A stretch of 64,000 nucleotides of DNA, from positions 310,001-374,000 of the forward strand of contig NZ_CBDDIE010000003.1 in NCBI RefSeq assembly GCF_965228805.1, given 5' to 3'. Origin of the DNA: JASBTN01 sp965228805. GTDB taxonomy: Bacteria; Pseudomonadota; Alphaproteobacteria; Rhodobacterales; Rhodobacteraceae. The notes beneath the pieces are model-generated. The model had not been told where the DNA came from. It worked only from the letters and a program-made list of their open reading frames with translations, and searched no databases. The first letter of the stretch is position 1; each line of letters begins with the position of its first letter. Below, one piece after another: positions 43,868 to 54,948 of the stretch. The position numbers were made by a program, and so were the translations under genes.

Positions 43868-44230
43868 ATGCGTTATATGTTCCTTCTTGTCGCCCTGCCC
43901 CTGGTGCTTGCCGCCTGCACAGAGCGTCAGACCTGTGAAAGCCGTGCGCGCAATCATCTGCATGATATCAACCTTCAAATCGACATGACCGAGGACAACC
44001 TGTCACGCGGCTATGCATTGGTGAAACAGGACTTCGGCTTTACCATCGGGACCGGCTTCTGTTCGCATCGCGGTGATTTTCGTCTTTGCACCGGTTCGAA
44101 TTTTCCGAACTACCGCCGCGTGCGCATTGACCCGGCGGCCGAGCAAGCCAAGCTTGACGCCCTGCTCAAACGCAAGGCGGCATTGCAGCGGGAATTTGCA
44201 CAATGCGCGGTGACGTATCCAGAAGGGTAA
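43868..44230 (+). CDS. Small predicted lipoprotein of unknown function
   Basis: A 120-residue protein with a lipoprotein signal, LPLVLAAC, the modified Cys at about residue 17. The mature part begins TERQTCESRARNHLHDIN and holds four further Cys, so it is probably a disulfide-bonded periplasmic protein, with a helical C-terminal segment KLDALLKRKAALQREF. AAAGGGGAAG precedes the ATG. It converges on the inactive SDR gene, 6 bp away. Not recognised otherwise. Confidence 0.75.
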   Translation: MRYMFLLVALPLVLAACTERQTCESRARNHLHDINLQIDMTEDNLSRGYALVKQDFGFTIGTGFCSHRGDFRLCTGSNFPNYRRVRIDPAAEQAKLDALLKRKAALQREFAQCAVTYPEG

Positions 44231-44236
44231 GCCCGC

Positions 44237-45064
44237 TCAGTGGGCCGGGTCGCCGACCACGTCGCAGAGCGACCGCCCCCCATCGACGACCATCACATGG
44301 CCGGTCATGAACCCCGCCCCGTCCGAAGACAGGAACTGCACCGCTTCGGCCACCTCATTGGCCGAGGCGATGCGTCCCATCGGCGTACCTTCGATCACAT
44401 CCACCCGGCGTTCGGGCGTTTCGCGCAGGGCGTCCATCAGGCTTGCGCTCATCACGCTGCCGAAGCTGACGGCATTCACCCGGATCCGGCGCGGCGCCAG
44501 GGCCACGGCCAGCGAGCGTGTCATCTGATCCAGCGCGGCCGAAGCGATTGAAAACGCCATCAAACCGGGTTGGGTGCGCGTCCCGGCAATCGAGCTGAGA
44601 TTGACAATCGCGCCCAGGGGCTCGTCCTGGTCATCGTCACCCAGTCCGTCGCCCTGTTTCATCATGCGCGCGGCCACGGCCTGGCTCAGGCGCAGGCTGG
44701 TCATGAGGTTCTGATCCAGAAGCAGCTGCACCGTCTTGTCATCCGAATCCAGCGGATCCGCCGTCATCACCTGACGACTTGCATTCACCAGAATGTCGAC
44801 CCGGTCAAAGGCATCAATCGTGGCTGACAGCAGGTTGGCGATGGTCAGCTTCTCGCGGAGATCACCCGCGAAATAACGGATGTTCGAGGCCTCTTCGGCA
44901 TCTGGGTCCGGGTTCTCGCCCCATTCCTCGATCAGCTTGTCCTCGTCCATATCCGCGCAGATCACATTGGCCCCGTGATCGGCAAAGTGGCGCGCAATGG
45001 CCAGCCCGACCCCATTGGCGGCGCCGGTGATGATGGCGGTCTTGCCCTGGATGGATAGCGACAT
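44237..45064 (-). CDS. SDR family protein lacking the catalytic Tyr and Lys
   Basis: A 275-residue Rossmann-fold protein with a good cofactor loop (TGAANGVG) and the VDILVNAS strand, where the usual NNAG is NAS. The active site is lost: active enzymes read YxxSKAAL where this one reads FSIASAAL, so Tyr becomes Phe171 and Lys becomes Ser175; the preceding Ser (NLSSIAG) is kept. It also has an acidic insert near residue 145 (GDGLGDDDQDE). It may sense NAD(H) or act as a scaffold. The gene is not broken and its codon use is normal. Confidence 0.82.
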   Translation of the reverse strand: MSLSIQGKTAIITGAANGVGLAIARHFADHGANVICADMDEDKLIEEWGENPDPDAEEASNIRYFAGDLREKLTIANLLSATIDAFDRVDILVNASRQVMTADPLDSDDKTVQLLLDQNLMTSLRLSQAVAARMMKQGDGLGDDDQDEPLGAIVNLSSIAGTRTQPGLMAFSIASAALDQMTRSLAVALAPRRIRVNAVSFGSVMSASLMDALRETPERRVDVIEGTPMGRIASANEVAEAVQFLSSDGAGFMTGHVMVVDGGRSLCDVVGDPAH

Positions 45065-45101
45065 GGATGCCTCCTGATTCTCTGGCCGAGCCTAGACCAA
45101 C

Positions 45102-46082
45102 TCAGCGCGCCTGGCGACGTGGCTTTGCCGCTGCCAGCACCTTGAAGCCTGGCGTGCCACCAAGGTCTTCGACCTGGGCAAAGCGGCTGGAAAGTTCCTG
45201 TTCGTAGGGCAAGTGGCGGTTGGCAACCATGATCAGCCGCCCGGTTGGTTTCAGCATGCGCGCGGCGGTGCGGATGAAGGCGCGGCCCAATTCGGGATCG
45301 CCCGCGCGGCCGGTGTGGAAGGGCGGGTTCATCACCACCACATCGCACAGCGCGCGCGGCTCGAAGGTGGTAGCGTCGTCCCAGAAGAAGCGTGCGCGAT
45401 CATCGGTCACGTTCAACCGGGCGCAGTCCAGCGCGACGTGATCAGCCTCCACGAGGTCCAATGTGGTGACACCGGGCCGGTCCAGGATCGCGCGCGACAG
45501 GTATCCCCAGCCAGCCCCTAGATCGGCCACATGCCCTTTGAGATCTTCCGGCAGAACCGCCAACAGCGCCTCCGACCCCTTGTCGATCTTGTCTGCAGAG
45601 AACACACCGGGCCGGGTCACGAAGTCTCCGGGCAGCGTGGTATCCGAGGTTTCCCAACCGGGCAGCGCACCACCCCGGAACCACGCGATCTTGCCGTGGG
45701 ACTTGGAAATGACCTGCTCTATGGAAACCTCTTTCTTAAGTGATTTCAACAGGCTGTCTATGCCGTCGGTTTTCTGCCCATCAACCACAACCAGCCCGTC
45801 ATCGGTGATGCGCAGCGCCTCTGCAACCATCGCGCGGGCCTGCGCCTTGGACCGGGGAAGCACGATTACGGCGGCGGCGAACACCCCCTCTGGGGTTACG
45901 GAAACGTCATATCCCAGCCGGGCCCAGACCTGATGATCGGGGTAGAACCTTTGCACCACCTGCACGCTCTCGCGCGGCAGGGCCGATAGGTCATACCCCG
46001 CATGCGCACCAAGCACAGCGATCCGGCCCTCGGGCAGCGAAACGGCACCCTCCAGCGCCAGGGTCAGTCGGGATGCGGACAC
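45102..46082 (-). CDS. RsmC-like class I SAM methyltransferase
   Basis: A 326-residue protein with a degenerate N-terminal domain and a C-terminal Rossmann methyltransferase, as in RsmC and RlmG, which methylate N2 of guanosine in rRNA. The SAM loop is VADLGAGWGYLSRAIL (about residue 190) and the catalytic motif is VVMNPPFHTG (about residue 260). A GTG start at 46082 is preferred, since AAAGAG lies 8 nt upstream and the clpS stop falls in between; an ATG 27 bp earlier would overlap clpS. The exact rRNA target is uncertain. Confidence 0.82.
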   Translation of the reverse strand: MSASRLTLALEGAVSLPEGRIAVLGAHAGYDLSALPRESVQVVQRFYPDHQVWARLGYDVSVTPEGVFAAAVIVLPRSKAQARAMVAEALRITDDGLVVVDGQKTDGIDSLLKSLKKEVSIEQVISKSHGKIAWFRGGALPGWETSDTTLPGDFVTRPGVFSADKIDKGSEALLAVLPEDLKGHVADLGAGWGYLSRAILDRPGVTTLDLVEADHVALDCARLNVTDDRARFFWDDATTFEPRALCDVVVMNPPFHTGRAGDPELGRAFIRTAARMLKPTGRLIMVANRHLPYEQELSSRFAQVEDLGGTPGFKVLAAAKPRRQAR

Positions 46083-46087
46083 GCGGA

Positions 46088-46426
46088 TTACTCTTTTTCC
46101 ATCGTGCATTGCAGCGGATGCTGGTGATCGCGCGCCGCCTGCATGACCTGGGTCACCTTGGTCTCGGCAATCTCGTGGCTGAAGACACCGACCACCGCGA
46201 CGCCCTTCTTGTGCACGGTCAGCATGACCTCGAACGCCTGAGCATGATCCATGCCGAAGAAGCGTTCCAGCACCATGACGACGAACTCCATCGGCGTGAA
46301 ATCGTCGTTCAGCAGCAACACCTTGTACATCGGCGGCCGCTTGGTCTTGGGCTTGGTCGCCACTGCCAGCGCGGCATCACCGTCATCATCGGGTGTACCG
46401 GCCATCATGAAGGGCTTGAGGGTCAC
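46088..46426 (-). CDS. clpS: ATP-dependent Clp protease adaptor ClpS
   Basis: A 112-residue adaptor that delivers N-end-rule substrates to ClpAP. The core is clear: PPMYKVLLLNDDFTPMEFVV with the Asn-Asp-Asp binding pocket, then RFFGMDHAQAFEVMLTVHKKG and VGVFSHEIAETK. The N-terminal extension is uncertain. A GTG at 46426 with GGAG 6 nt upstream is preferred; ATGs at 46456 and 46408 are alternatives. It precedes the methyltransferase gene and is divergent from the HAD hydrolase gene. clpA is not in the window. Confidence 0.93.
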   Translation of the reverse strand: MTLKPFMMAGTPDDDGDAALAVATKPKTKRPPMYKVLLLNDDFTPMEFVVMVLERFFGMDHAQAFEVMLTVHKKGVAVVGVFSHEIAETKVTQVMQAARDHQHPLQCTMEKE

Positions 46427-46531
46427 GCGCGTCTCCGGACTTGTGTTCGACACCATGTGGCAAAACAATATAACCCCTGAGCCGCCCCGGAAAAGGGGCA
46501 GCCACGGGCAAACCTGCAAGGCACATACAGA

Positions 46532-47233
46532 ATGGGCACAAAAGTCTCAACAATTGCTTTCGATGCGGATGACACGCTGTGGCAGAACGAGGCGTTCTTT
46601 CGCCTGACGCAAGACCGATTCGCAGACCTGCTGGCCGATTTTGCCGACCCGGATCACCTGGCCGACCGGCTGTTGGCGGCGGAGCGGCGCAACATTGGCC
46701 ACTATGGCTTCGGCGTGAAGGGATTTACCTTGTCGATGATCGAAACCGCCATCGAGGTGACCGAGGAGCAGGTGCCCGCCAGTGTCATCCGCGAGTTGAT
46801 TGCCGCAGGGCAGGAAATGCTCGCCCATCCGATCCACCTGCTGCCGCACGCCGCTGAAACCGTCATACAGCTGGCCGAAGCCCACGAGATTCTGCTGATC
46901 ACCAAGGGCGACCTGCTGGATCAGGAGCGGAAACTGGCCCAATCGGGGCTGGGGGAGCTGTTTGACGGAGTTCACGTGGTCTCGAACAAGACCGCGCAGA
47001 CCTATTTGACTGCCTTTGCCGACACTGGCCCGGAAGCGGCGGTAATGGTCGGCAACTCGTTGAAATCAGACGTCATTCCTGCACTTGAGGCTGGCTCCTG
47101 GGCGGTTCACGTGCCCCATGAGTTGACCTGGGCCTATGAACATGCCGACACGCCATTGGCGCATTCCCGCTTTCGCAAAATTCCACATCTGGGCGCCCTA
47201 CCCGGTTTAGTGGCGGAATTCGAGCAGATGTAG
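46532..47233 (+). CDS. HAD family hydrolase (YjjG/PGP-like phosphatase)
   Basis: A 233-residue phosphatase of the haloacid dehalogenase superfamily. Motif I is FDADDTLWQN (DxDxT) at about residue 9, motif II Thr is in LLITKGD, motif III is the lysine in NKTAQTY and motif IV is VGNSLKSDVIPALEAG. The helical cap follows motif I, as in YjjG and phosphoglycolate phosphatase. The substrate is unknown. A hairpin follows its stop. Confidence 0.87.
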   Translation: MGTKVSTIAFDADDTLWQNEAFFRLTQDRFADLLADFADPDHLADRLLAAERRNIGHYGFGVKGFTLSMIETAIEVTEEQVPASVIRELIAAGQEMLAHPIHLLPHAAETVIQLAEAHEILLITKGDLLDQERKLAQSGLGELFDGVHVVSNKTAQTYLTAFADTGPEAAVMVGNSLKSDVIPALEAGSWAVHVPHELTWAYEHADTPLAHSRFRKIPHLGALPGLVAEFEQM

Positions 47234-47247
47234 CCCCTGCAGGACCA

Positions 47248-47270
47248 CACGCCCCAACATATGGGGCGTG
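47248..47270. terminator. Hairpin after the HAD hydrolase gene
   Basis: CACGCCCC / GGGGCGTG, an 8-bp perfect stem with a 7-nt loop, 14 bp after the stop. No T-run follows. Probable transcript end, and within the leader of the downstream carboxypeptidase gene if transcription continues. Confidence 0.45.
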
Positions 47271-47401
47271 GCGTGAAGGTCACGCTTGAACCCGTTGAAA
47301 ACAATCCGTTTTCCCCATGCGCATTCACATGTTACGCTTCGGACAAATCAGCCGGGCACAAGACCACGGCACATTCGAGGCAAAATACAGGTGATGACGT
47401 G

Positions 47402-48883
47402 ATGCAACGTCTGGGGCAGTATGCCCGTTTCGGGCTTTTCCTGATGGTTCTGGGTGTCGGCGTGATGCTGACGCAAACGGCGGCGCTGGCCGCCCCCTAT
47501 GCAGCGATGGTGATTGACGCGCGGTCTGGCAAGGTCCTGCATTCGCGCAATGCCGACACACAGCTGCACCCGGCCTCGCTGACCAAGATGATGACCCTCT
47601 ACATCGCCTTCGAGGCGGTGGAGAATGGCGAGATCAGCCTGGACACCCTGGTCACCGTGTCGGCCAAGGCCGCCGCCGAACCGCCGTCGAAGCTGGGCCT
47701 GCGCCGCGGGCAGAAGATCAAGCTGCGCTACCTGTTGCGCGCCGCCGCGATCAAGTCTGCCAACGACGCGGCCACCGCGATTGGCGAGGCGATCTCCGGC
47801 TCCGAGGCCGCCTTTGCCCGGCGCATGAACCGCACCGCGGGGGCAATGGGCATGACGCGCACCCATTTCAAGAACGCACACGGGTTGACCGAAAGCGGGC
47901 ACCTGTCGACCGCGCGCGACATGACCACCCTGGGGCGGCAGCTATTCTATGACTATCCGCAGTACTACAACCTGTTCTCGCGCCTGACAGCCAATGCGGG
48001 CGTGAAGCGCGTGGCCCATACGAACACGCGGTTCCTGAACAGCTACCGCGGCGCGGACGGGATCAAGACCGGCTACACCCGCGCGGCAGGCTACAACCTC
48101 GTCGCCTCTGCCGAGCGTGGCAGCGAGCGCATCATCACCACCGTCTTCGGCGGGCGCAGCGTGGCCTCGCGCAATGCCAAGGTTGCCGAGCTGATGGACC
48201 TGGGCTTCCGCCGTGCGCCCACCCGCGTGGCGCTGCGTCGCCCGTCCCGCCCTGCCTATCAGGGGGCTGGTGGCTCCGGCCCGGGGGAAACCCCGCCTGG
48301 CAAGACCATTCGCGTCGTCGTGGCCCCCGCCACCAGCCCACGCCCGATCCGGCGCCCGGTGGCCGAGGACGTGCCCGACACTCTGATCGCCGAACTCGAG
48401 ACCAGCGTGGCCGAGGCCCTGGAAGAGGCCAGCCAAGCCGCCGAACCGGTCGCCGAGATCACCGCAGAGGAGCCCCCGGCGGACACGCGTGTGGCCGAGG
48501 CCGAGATTATTACGGCCACCGCCTCCGCCCCCCTTACCACCCCCGCGCCGCAACCGCGCCCGGCGACGATTACCCTGACCGCGCTGGCTACCCCGGCCCC
48601 GGAAGAGGCCGAACCCGAAGTCGTAACCCGCATGTCCACCTCCGGCGGGCGACATTGGGGTGTCAACGTGGGCGTCATGACCACGCGTCACCAGGCCGAG
48701 AGGCTGCTCTTGAAGACCGCGCTGAACGAACTGGGCACGCTGGACGAGGCCCTGCGCAAGGTGGTGAAACGCCCCGATGGCTGGCACGCGAATTTCGTGG
48801 GGCTCAGCGAAGAAGGCGCCGAACTGGCCTGCCGCCGTCTGGAAGCGCGCAGCGCATCCTGCAAGGTGATCGGCCCAAGCTGA
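47402..48883 (+). CDS. D-alanyl-D-alanine carboxypeptidase with C-terminal SPOR domain
   Basis: A 493-residue penicillin-binding protein of the DacA/DacF type that trims D-Ala from peptidoglycan stem peptides. The signal peptide ends at ALAA near residue 31. The three active-site motifs are SLTK (about residue 60), SAN (about 120) and KTG in GIKTGYTRAAGYN. A Pro/Ala/Glu-rich linker (about 285-410) leads to a SPOR domain (HWGVNVGVMTTRHQAERLL), which binds denuded glycan at the septum. The ATG is preceded by AGGTGA. It is convergent with the yejF gene, 17 bp away. Confidence 0.93.
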   Translation: MQRLGQYARFGLFLMVLGVGVMLTQTAALAAPYAAMVIDARSGKVLHSRNADTQLHPASLTKMMTLYIAFEAVENGEISLDTLVTVSAKAAAEPPSKLGLRRGQKIKLRYLLRAAAIKSANDAATAIGEAISGSEAAFARRMNRTAGAMGMTRTHFKNAHGLTESGHLSTARDMTTLGRQLFYDYPQYYNLFSRLTANAGVKRVAHTNTRFLNSYRGADGIKTGYTRAAGYNLVASAERGSERIITTVFGGRSVASRNAKVAELMDLGFRRAPTRVALRRPSRPAYQGAGGSGPGETPPGKTIRVVVAPATSPRPIRRPVAEDVPDTLIAELETSVAEALEEASQAAEPVAEITAEEPPADTRVAEAEIITATASAPLTTPAPQPRPATITLTALATPAPEEAEPEVVTRMSTSGGRHWGVNVGVMTTRHQAERLLLKTALNELGTLDEALRKVVKRPDGWHANFVGLSEEGAELACRRLEARSASCKVIGPS

Positions 48884-48900
48884 CCCTGGCTGCGGCGGGC

Positions 48901-50504
<1,604 letters not shown>

Positions 50505-50508
<4 letters not shown>

Positions 50509-51611
50509 TGAAAGGTCTTTCGCGGGTCGAAGGCGTCCCGCACACCTTCGAAGATGAAGACAAGCAGGGACAGCAGGATCGAGAAGGTGAAGAAGGCGGT
50601 AAAGCCCAGCCACGGGGCCTGCAGGTTCTGCTTGGCCTGGCGGGTCAGCTCCCCCAGTGATGGTGCGGACGACGGCAGACCGAAGCCCAGGAAGTCCAAC
50701 GCGGCTAGGGTCGAGATCGTGCCGGTGATGATGAAGGGCAGCAGGGTCAATGTGGCGACCATCGCGTTGGGCAACACATGGCGGTACATGATCACTCGAT
50801 TCGACACGCCCAGCGCCCGCGCCGCACGCACATATTCGAAGTTGCGCGCACGCAGGAATTCCGCGCGCACCACGCCCACCAGGGCGGGCCAGCCGAACAG
50901 GACCGTGACGAAAACAAGCAGCCAGAAACTGCGGCCGAAAATGGCGAAGAGGATGATGATCACATAGAGCGACGGGATCGCCGTGAAGATCTCCAACGCA
51001 CGCTGGAAGATCAGGTCCGTGCGCCCGCCGAAATAGCCCTGTACGGCGCCGGCCGCGATACCGATGATCGAGGTCAGGATGGTCACGACGATTGTGAAGA
51101 AAACCGACAGGCGGAAGCCGTAGATCACCCGCGCCAGCACGTCGCGGGCGGTGTCATCTGTGCCCAGCAAGTGTTCCCCATCCGGCGCCGATGGGGCCGG
51201 GCCGCCCAGATCGGCAGCGGTCTTGTAGCCATAGCGGATCGGCGGCCAGAGCACCCAGCCCTTGTGGATCTCCTCCCCGTCGATCACGCCGTCACCTGCG
51301 TCCTCCATCAGCCCCTCGGGATCGTCCCAACAGTCGACCAGCCCGCCGGTCACGATCAGGCATTCGACCTCGGGATCGCGATAGATCGCCTCGATCCTCA
51401 AATCTCCACCGAACTCGGTCTCGGGGTAGACGTTGAACAGCGGCATGTAATAGCCGCCCCTATAGTTCACCAGGATCGGCTTTTCATTCGCCAGAAACTC
51501 GGCAAACAGCGACGTAATGAACAGGACAAGGAAGATGATCAGCGACCAGAAGGCGCGGCCATTGCGGCGGAAGTTGCGCCAGCGGCGCTGGTTGAGCGGT
51601 GACAGCTTCAT
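50505..51611 (-). CDS. yejE: Peptide ABC transporter permease YejE
   Basis: A 368-residue inner-membrane permease. The N-terminal NQRRWRNFRRNGRAFWSLII and the long periplasmic loop (DLRIEAIYRDPEVE, DGEEIHKGWVLWPPIRYGY) are typical of YejE; the transport core begins at LLGTDDTARDVLARVIYGFR and carries the EAA-type loop RAARALGVSNRVIMYRHVLPN. It overlaps yejB upstream and yejF downstream by 4 bp each, which implies coupled translation. Confidence 0.94.
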
Positions 51612-52771
51612 GTTTCCCTCGCCTCAAAGTCGATGCGCGGGTCGATGAAGACATACATCAGGTCCGACAGGATGCCGACCAGTAGGCCGATCAACCCGAA
51701 AAAATAGAGCGTCCCGAAAATCACCGGGTAATCGCGCGCCAGCGCGGCCTCGAACCCCAGACGCCCGAGCCCATCAAGCGAGAAGAGCGTTTCGATGATG
51801 ACCGAGCTGCCAAAGAATACGCCCAGGAACACCGCCGGGAACCCTGCGATGACAATCAGCATCGCATTGCGAAAGACATGTCCATAAAGCACACGTCCTT
51901 CGGAAACACCCTTTGCGCGCGCGGTGGTGACATAGTGCTTCTTGATCTCGTCCAGGAAGCTGTTCTTGGTCAAAAGCGTCAGCGTGGCGAAACCCGAAAT
52001 GGTTGAGGCCAGCACCGGCAGCGCAATGTGCCAGAAATAGTCACCGACCTTTCCCACCAGGCTGAGGTCACCGAAATTGTCCGAGGTCAGGCCGCGCAGC
52101 GGGAACCACTGGAAATACGACCCGCCTGCAAAGAGCACCAGCAGAAGGATTGCGAACAGGAAGCCGGGGATCGCATAGGCCACGATGATCGCGCCTGACG
52201 TCCAGGTGTCGAACCGCGACCCGTCCTTCACAGCCTTGCGAATACCCAAGGGGATCGAGATCATATAGGCGATCAGCGTCGACCAGAGGCCCAGGGTGAT
52301 CGAGACGGGCATCTTCTCCATCACCAGCTCCAGCACTCCGACCGAACGGAAATAACTTTCGCCGAAGTCAAAACGCAGATAGCGGCCCATCATGAGGAAG
52401 AACCGTTCGACCGCGGGGATTTTCTCTTTCACGCAGGCGTCGTTGGCAAGGTCGACTTCGCCTTCGAAGCCCTCTGCACATACGATGCGGGCAAAACCCA
52501 TTTCCAGCTCGAGGCTGTCCAGGAACTCCTGTGGCAATCCGCGCGCACCTTGGTACCCGTTGTCCTCACCACCCTGACCGCTTTGTGACGCGCCCGCGTC
52601 CCCACCGCTTCCGGCGATGCTTTCGAACACATCACCCTCGCCTTCGACCTGGGCAATGATCTGTTCAATCGGGCCGCCGGGCACGAATTGGGTCAGCGCG
52701 AAATTCGCGATCATGATCCCGATCAGCGTGGGGATGATCAGCAGTAATCGCCTGAGGATATAGGCGCCCAT
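51608..52771 (-). CDS. yejB: Peptide ABC transporter permease YejB
   Basis: A 387-residue inner-membrane permease with the DppB-type start GAYILRRLLLIIPTLIGIMI and FVPGGPIEQI, and the EAA loop RAKGVSEGRVLYGHVFRNAML. After the first helix there is a Gly/Ser/Asp-rich low-complexity stretch (about residues 45-70, GSGGDAGASQSGQGGED) in the periplasmic loop, which makes the protein a little longer than the E. coli one. It lies 31 bp after yejA. Confidence 0.93.
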   Translation of the reverse strand: MGAYILRRLLLIIPTLIGIMIANFALTQFVPGGPIEQIIAQVEGEGDVFESIAGSGGDAGASQSGQGGEDNGYQGARGLPQEFLDSLELEMGFARIVCAEGFEGEVDLANDACVKEKIPAVERFFLMMGRYLRFDFGESYFRSVGVLELVMEKMPVSITLGLWSTLIAYMISIPLGIRKAVKDGSRFDTWTSGAIIVAYAIPGFLFAILLLVLFAGGSYFQWFPLRGLTSDNFGDLSLVGKVGDYFWHIALPVLASTISGFATLTLLTKNSFLDEIKKHYVTTARAKGVSEGRVLYGHVFRNAMLIVIAGFPAVFLGVFFGSSVIIETLFSLDGLGRLGFEAALARDYPVIFGTLYFFGLIGLLVGILSDLMYVFIDPRIDFEARET

Positions 52772-52802
52772 CGCGGTGTCCTAACGTGTTGTTATACCGT
52801 TT

Positions 52803-54707
52803 TCAGCGCAGCGCGCCTTCGGCCTTCAAGGCCTCGTGTTTTTCGGGATTGAACCACCAGAAATCCAGGTAGCCCAAATCATAAGGCGGCGTTTCGGCGG
52901 GGTGTTCGAACATGTCGTAATAGGCCACCCAATACTCTGGTTTGTACCACTGCGGCACCCAGTACCGTTTCGCCCGCATCACACGATCCAACGCGTGGAC
53001 GGCGGTGGTCAGCTCTTCACGGGTCGAGGCATTGCGCGCGACATTGATCAACGCGTCAACCGCCGGATCGGCCAAGCCGCCCGAATTGAACACAGAAACC
53101 GCCGCCTCTTTCGAGCCATAGGACTGTTCCAAGTTGCCGCCAGGCTCCTCCCCCACACCCAGATGGTCGGTGATCACATCGTAGTCGAACGCGTAGCGCC
53201 GATCGACGAACTGCGCATTGTCCACCCGGTTCAGCTTCGCATCCACCCCCAGGCGGCGCAGATTTTCAACATAAGGATTGATGACACGGTCGAAGGCCGG
53301 GCTGCGTTCCAGAAACTCCACCTTCAGGGTCTGTCCTGCCGCATTGCGGCGCATACCATCATCGCCCACAAGCCAACCGGCCTCGTCCAGCAGGGCCGCC
53401 GCCCGACGCAGGGCCTTTCGGTCGAGCTGCCGTTCTCCGCTCGGAGGGAAAGTAAAAGGTTCGCTGTCCAGCACGCCTTCGGGCAGTTGCTCGGCCAAAG
53501 GTTCCAGCAAGGCCAGCTCGGCGTCGTCTGGCAACCCGCTGGCCGCCAGAGGCGAGTTCTCGGCAAAGCTGTTACCGCGTTTATAGAGACCATAGAACAG
53601 GGTCTTGTTTGACCATTCGAAGTTGAACATCAAGCCAATCGCTTCCCGCACGCGAGGGTCCTGAAACTTCTCGCGCCGAAGGTTGAAGACGAACCCCTGT
53701 CCCGACGCCTGCGCCCCGTCGACAAGAACTTCCTGTACCGCGAACCCGTCTTCGATCGCGGGGAATTCGTACCCCGTCGCCCAGATCTTCGAGCTGTTTT
53801 CGATCCGGAAGGTATAGGCCCCTGCTTTGAACCCTTCGAACGCTGCGTTTGAATCGGCAAAGTACTCAATGCGGATGCGATCGAAGTTCCACCGCCCGCG
53901 GTTGATTGGCAGGTCCGCCCCCCAGTAGTCGGGGTTGCGGCGATAGACCACGCGTTCGTTGATATCGAAGCGATCCAGCATATAGGCGCCGGTGCCCATC
54001 GCGGGTTCCAGTCGGCTTTCGTCCAAACGTGCGCCGGTTGCTTCGAACCAGGCTTTCGACATCACCGGCGTGGCACCGGCTTGCACGATACGCTCGCGGA
54101 CCGGGCTATCAGGGACAAAAGTGAATTTGACGCGCCGGTCGTCCAGAGCCTCCACATTGGCGATGATACGCTTGACCCCCTCGCGGAAGGAAATCAGCCC
54201 CTGCTCCATGAACAGCTCATGGGTAAAGGCCACATCATGGGCCGTGGTCGGCGTGCCATCGGCGAAGCGCACTTCTGGGCGCAGGGTAAAGATCACCCAG
54301 CTCTGGTCGGCAGGGTATTCAAGGCTTTCCGCAATCAGCCCGTACTGTGTGCCTACCTCATCAGCGACACCGCTCATCAACCGTTCGATATTGATCGAGG
54401 ACAGCGCGGCAGGCACCCCTTTGCGCGCGTAGGGGTTGAAACTGTCAAACGTCCCTCGTTCGTTGGAAATGGCCACTTCCCCCCCTTTGGGGGCGTCCGG
54501 GTTCACATAGTCCAGGTGGGGAAAATCGGCAGGGTATTTCAGGTCACCGAAGTAGGAATATCCATGGGAAACGATGTTCCCTTCAGCATGAACCAAACTC
54601 CCCGTCAAAACCAAAGCGCAGGCTGTGTAGAGCATCAGCAGAACGGGCCGTAGATCAATCCCTGTACGAGTTGTCGCCCTGGCCCTGGCGCGGTGCGTCT
54701 GGCGCAT
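52803..54707 (-). CDS. yejA: Peptide ABC transporter substrate-binding protein YejA
   Basis: A 634-residue periplasmic binding protein of the SBP_bac_5 family. A long, basic N terminus leads to a hydrophobic core (LLMLYTACALVLTG) with cleavage expected after LVHA, about residue 42. The mature part starts with the YejA-type HGYSYFGDLKYPADF and contains PDAPKGGEVAI, NPDYWGADLPINRGRWNFD and, at the end, VPQWYKPEYWVAYYD. GGAGGAG lies 6 nt before the ATG. It is the first gene of yejABEF. Confidence 0.94.
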   Translation of the reverse strand: MRQTHRARARATTRTGIDLRPVLLMLYTACALVLTGSLVHAEGNIVSHGYSYFGDLKYPADFPHLDYVNPDAPKGGEVAISNERGTFDSFNPYARKGVPAALSSINIERLMSGVADEVGTQYGLIAESLEYPADQSWVIFTLRPEVRFADGTPTTAHDVAFTHELFMEQGLISFREGVKRIIANVEALDDRRVKFTFVPDSPVRERIVQAGATPVMSKAWFEATGARLDESRLEPAMGTGAYMLDRFDINERVVYRRNPDYWGADLPINRGRWNFDRIRIEYFADSNAAFEGFKAGAYTFRIENSSKIWATGYEFPAIEDGFAVQEVLVDGAQASGQGFVFNLRREKFQDPRVREAIGLMFNFEWSNKTLFYGLYKRGNSFAENSPLAASGLPDDAELALLEPLAEQLPEGVLDSEPFTFPPSGERQLDRKALRRAAALLDEAGWLVGDDGMRRNAAGQTLKVEFLERSPAFDRVINPYVENLRRLGVDAKLNRVDNAQFVDRRYAFDYDVITDHLGVGEEPGGNLEQSYGSKEAAVSVFNSGGLADPAVDALINVARNASTREELTTAVHALDRVMRAKRYWVPQWYKPEYWVAYYDMFEHPAETPPYDLGYLDFWWFNPEKHEALKAEGALR

Positions 54708-54882
54708 GTGCTCTCCTCCGTATGTCGCGGCTTTGCGCGTGAATTTGTTCAAATCCAAGCTAAAGCCGCAGCCCCGGTACATTCAAGGTGCGAATTGGTG
54801 AATAAAGTGTGAATGCTCCGTGCGCTGCCGGTTGCGCAGGCGATTTGGCGTCCGCCCGAAAACTCAATCATTCCAAAGGCGA

Positions 54883-54912
54883 AGGGCCCGTCGCGAATTC
54901 GCGACGGGCCCT
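54883..54912. terminator. 30-bp perfect palindrome after the cytochrome c_y gene
   Basis: AGGGCCCGTCGCG-AATT-CGCGACGGGCCCT is perfectly self-complementary over 30 bp. The plus strand continues CGTTTT and the minus strand TCGCCTTT, so it can act in the minus direction as terminator of the cytochrome gene. It lies 36 bp beyond that gene's stop and about 175 bp before the yejA start. Confidence 0.75.
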
Positions 54913-54948
54913 CGTTTTCGTGCCTGCCAGACGAAGGTCCAGCAAGTA

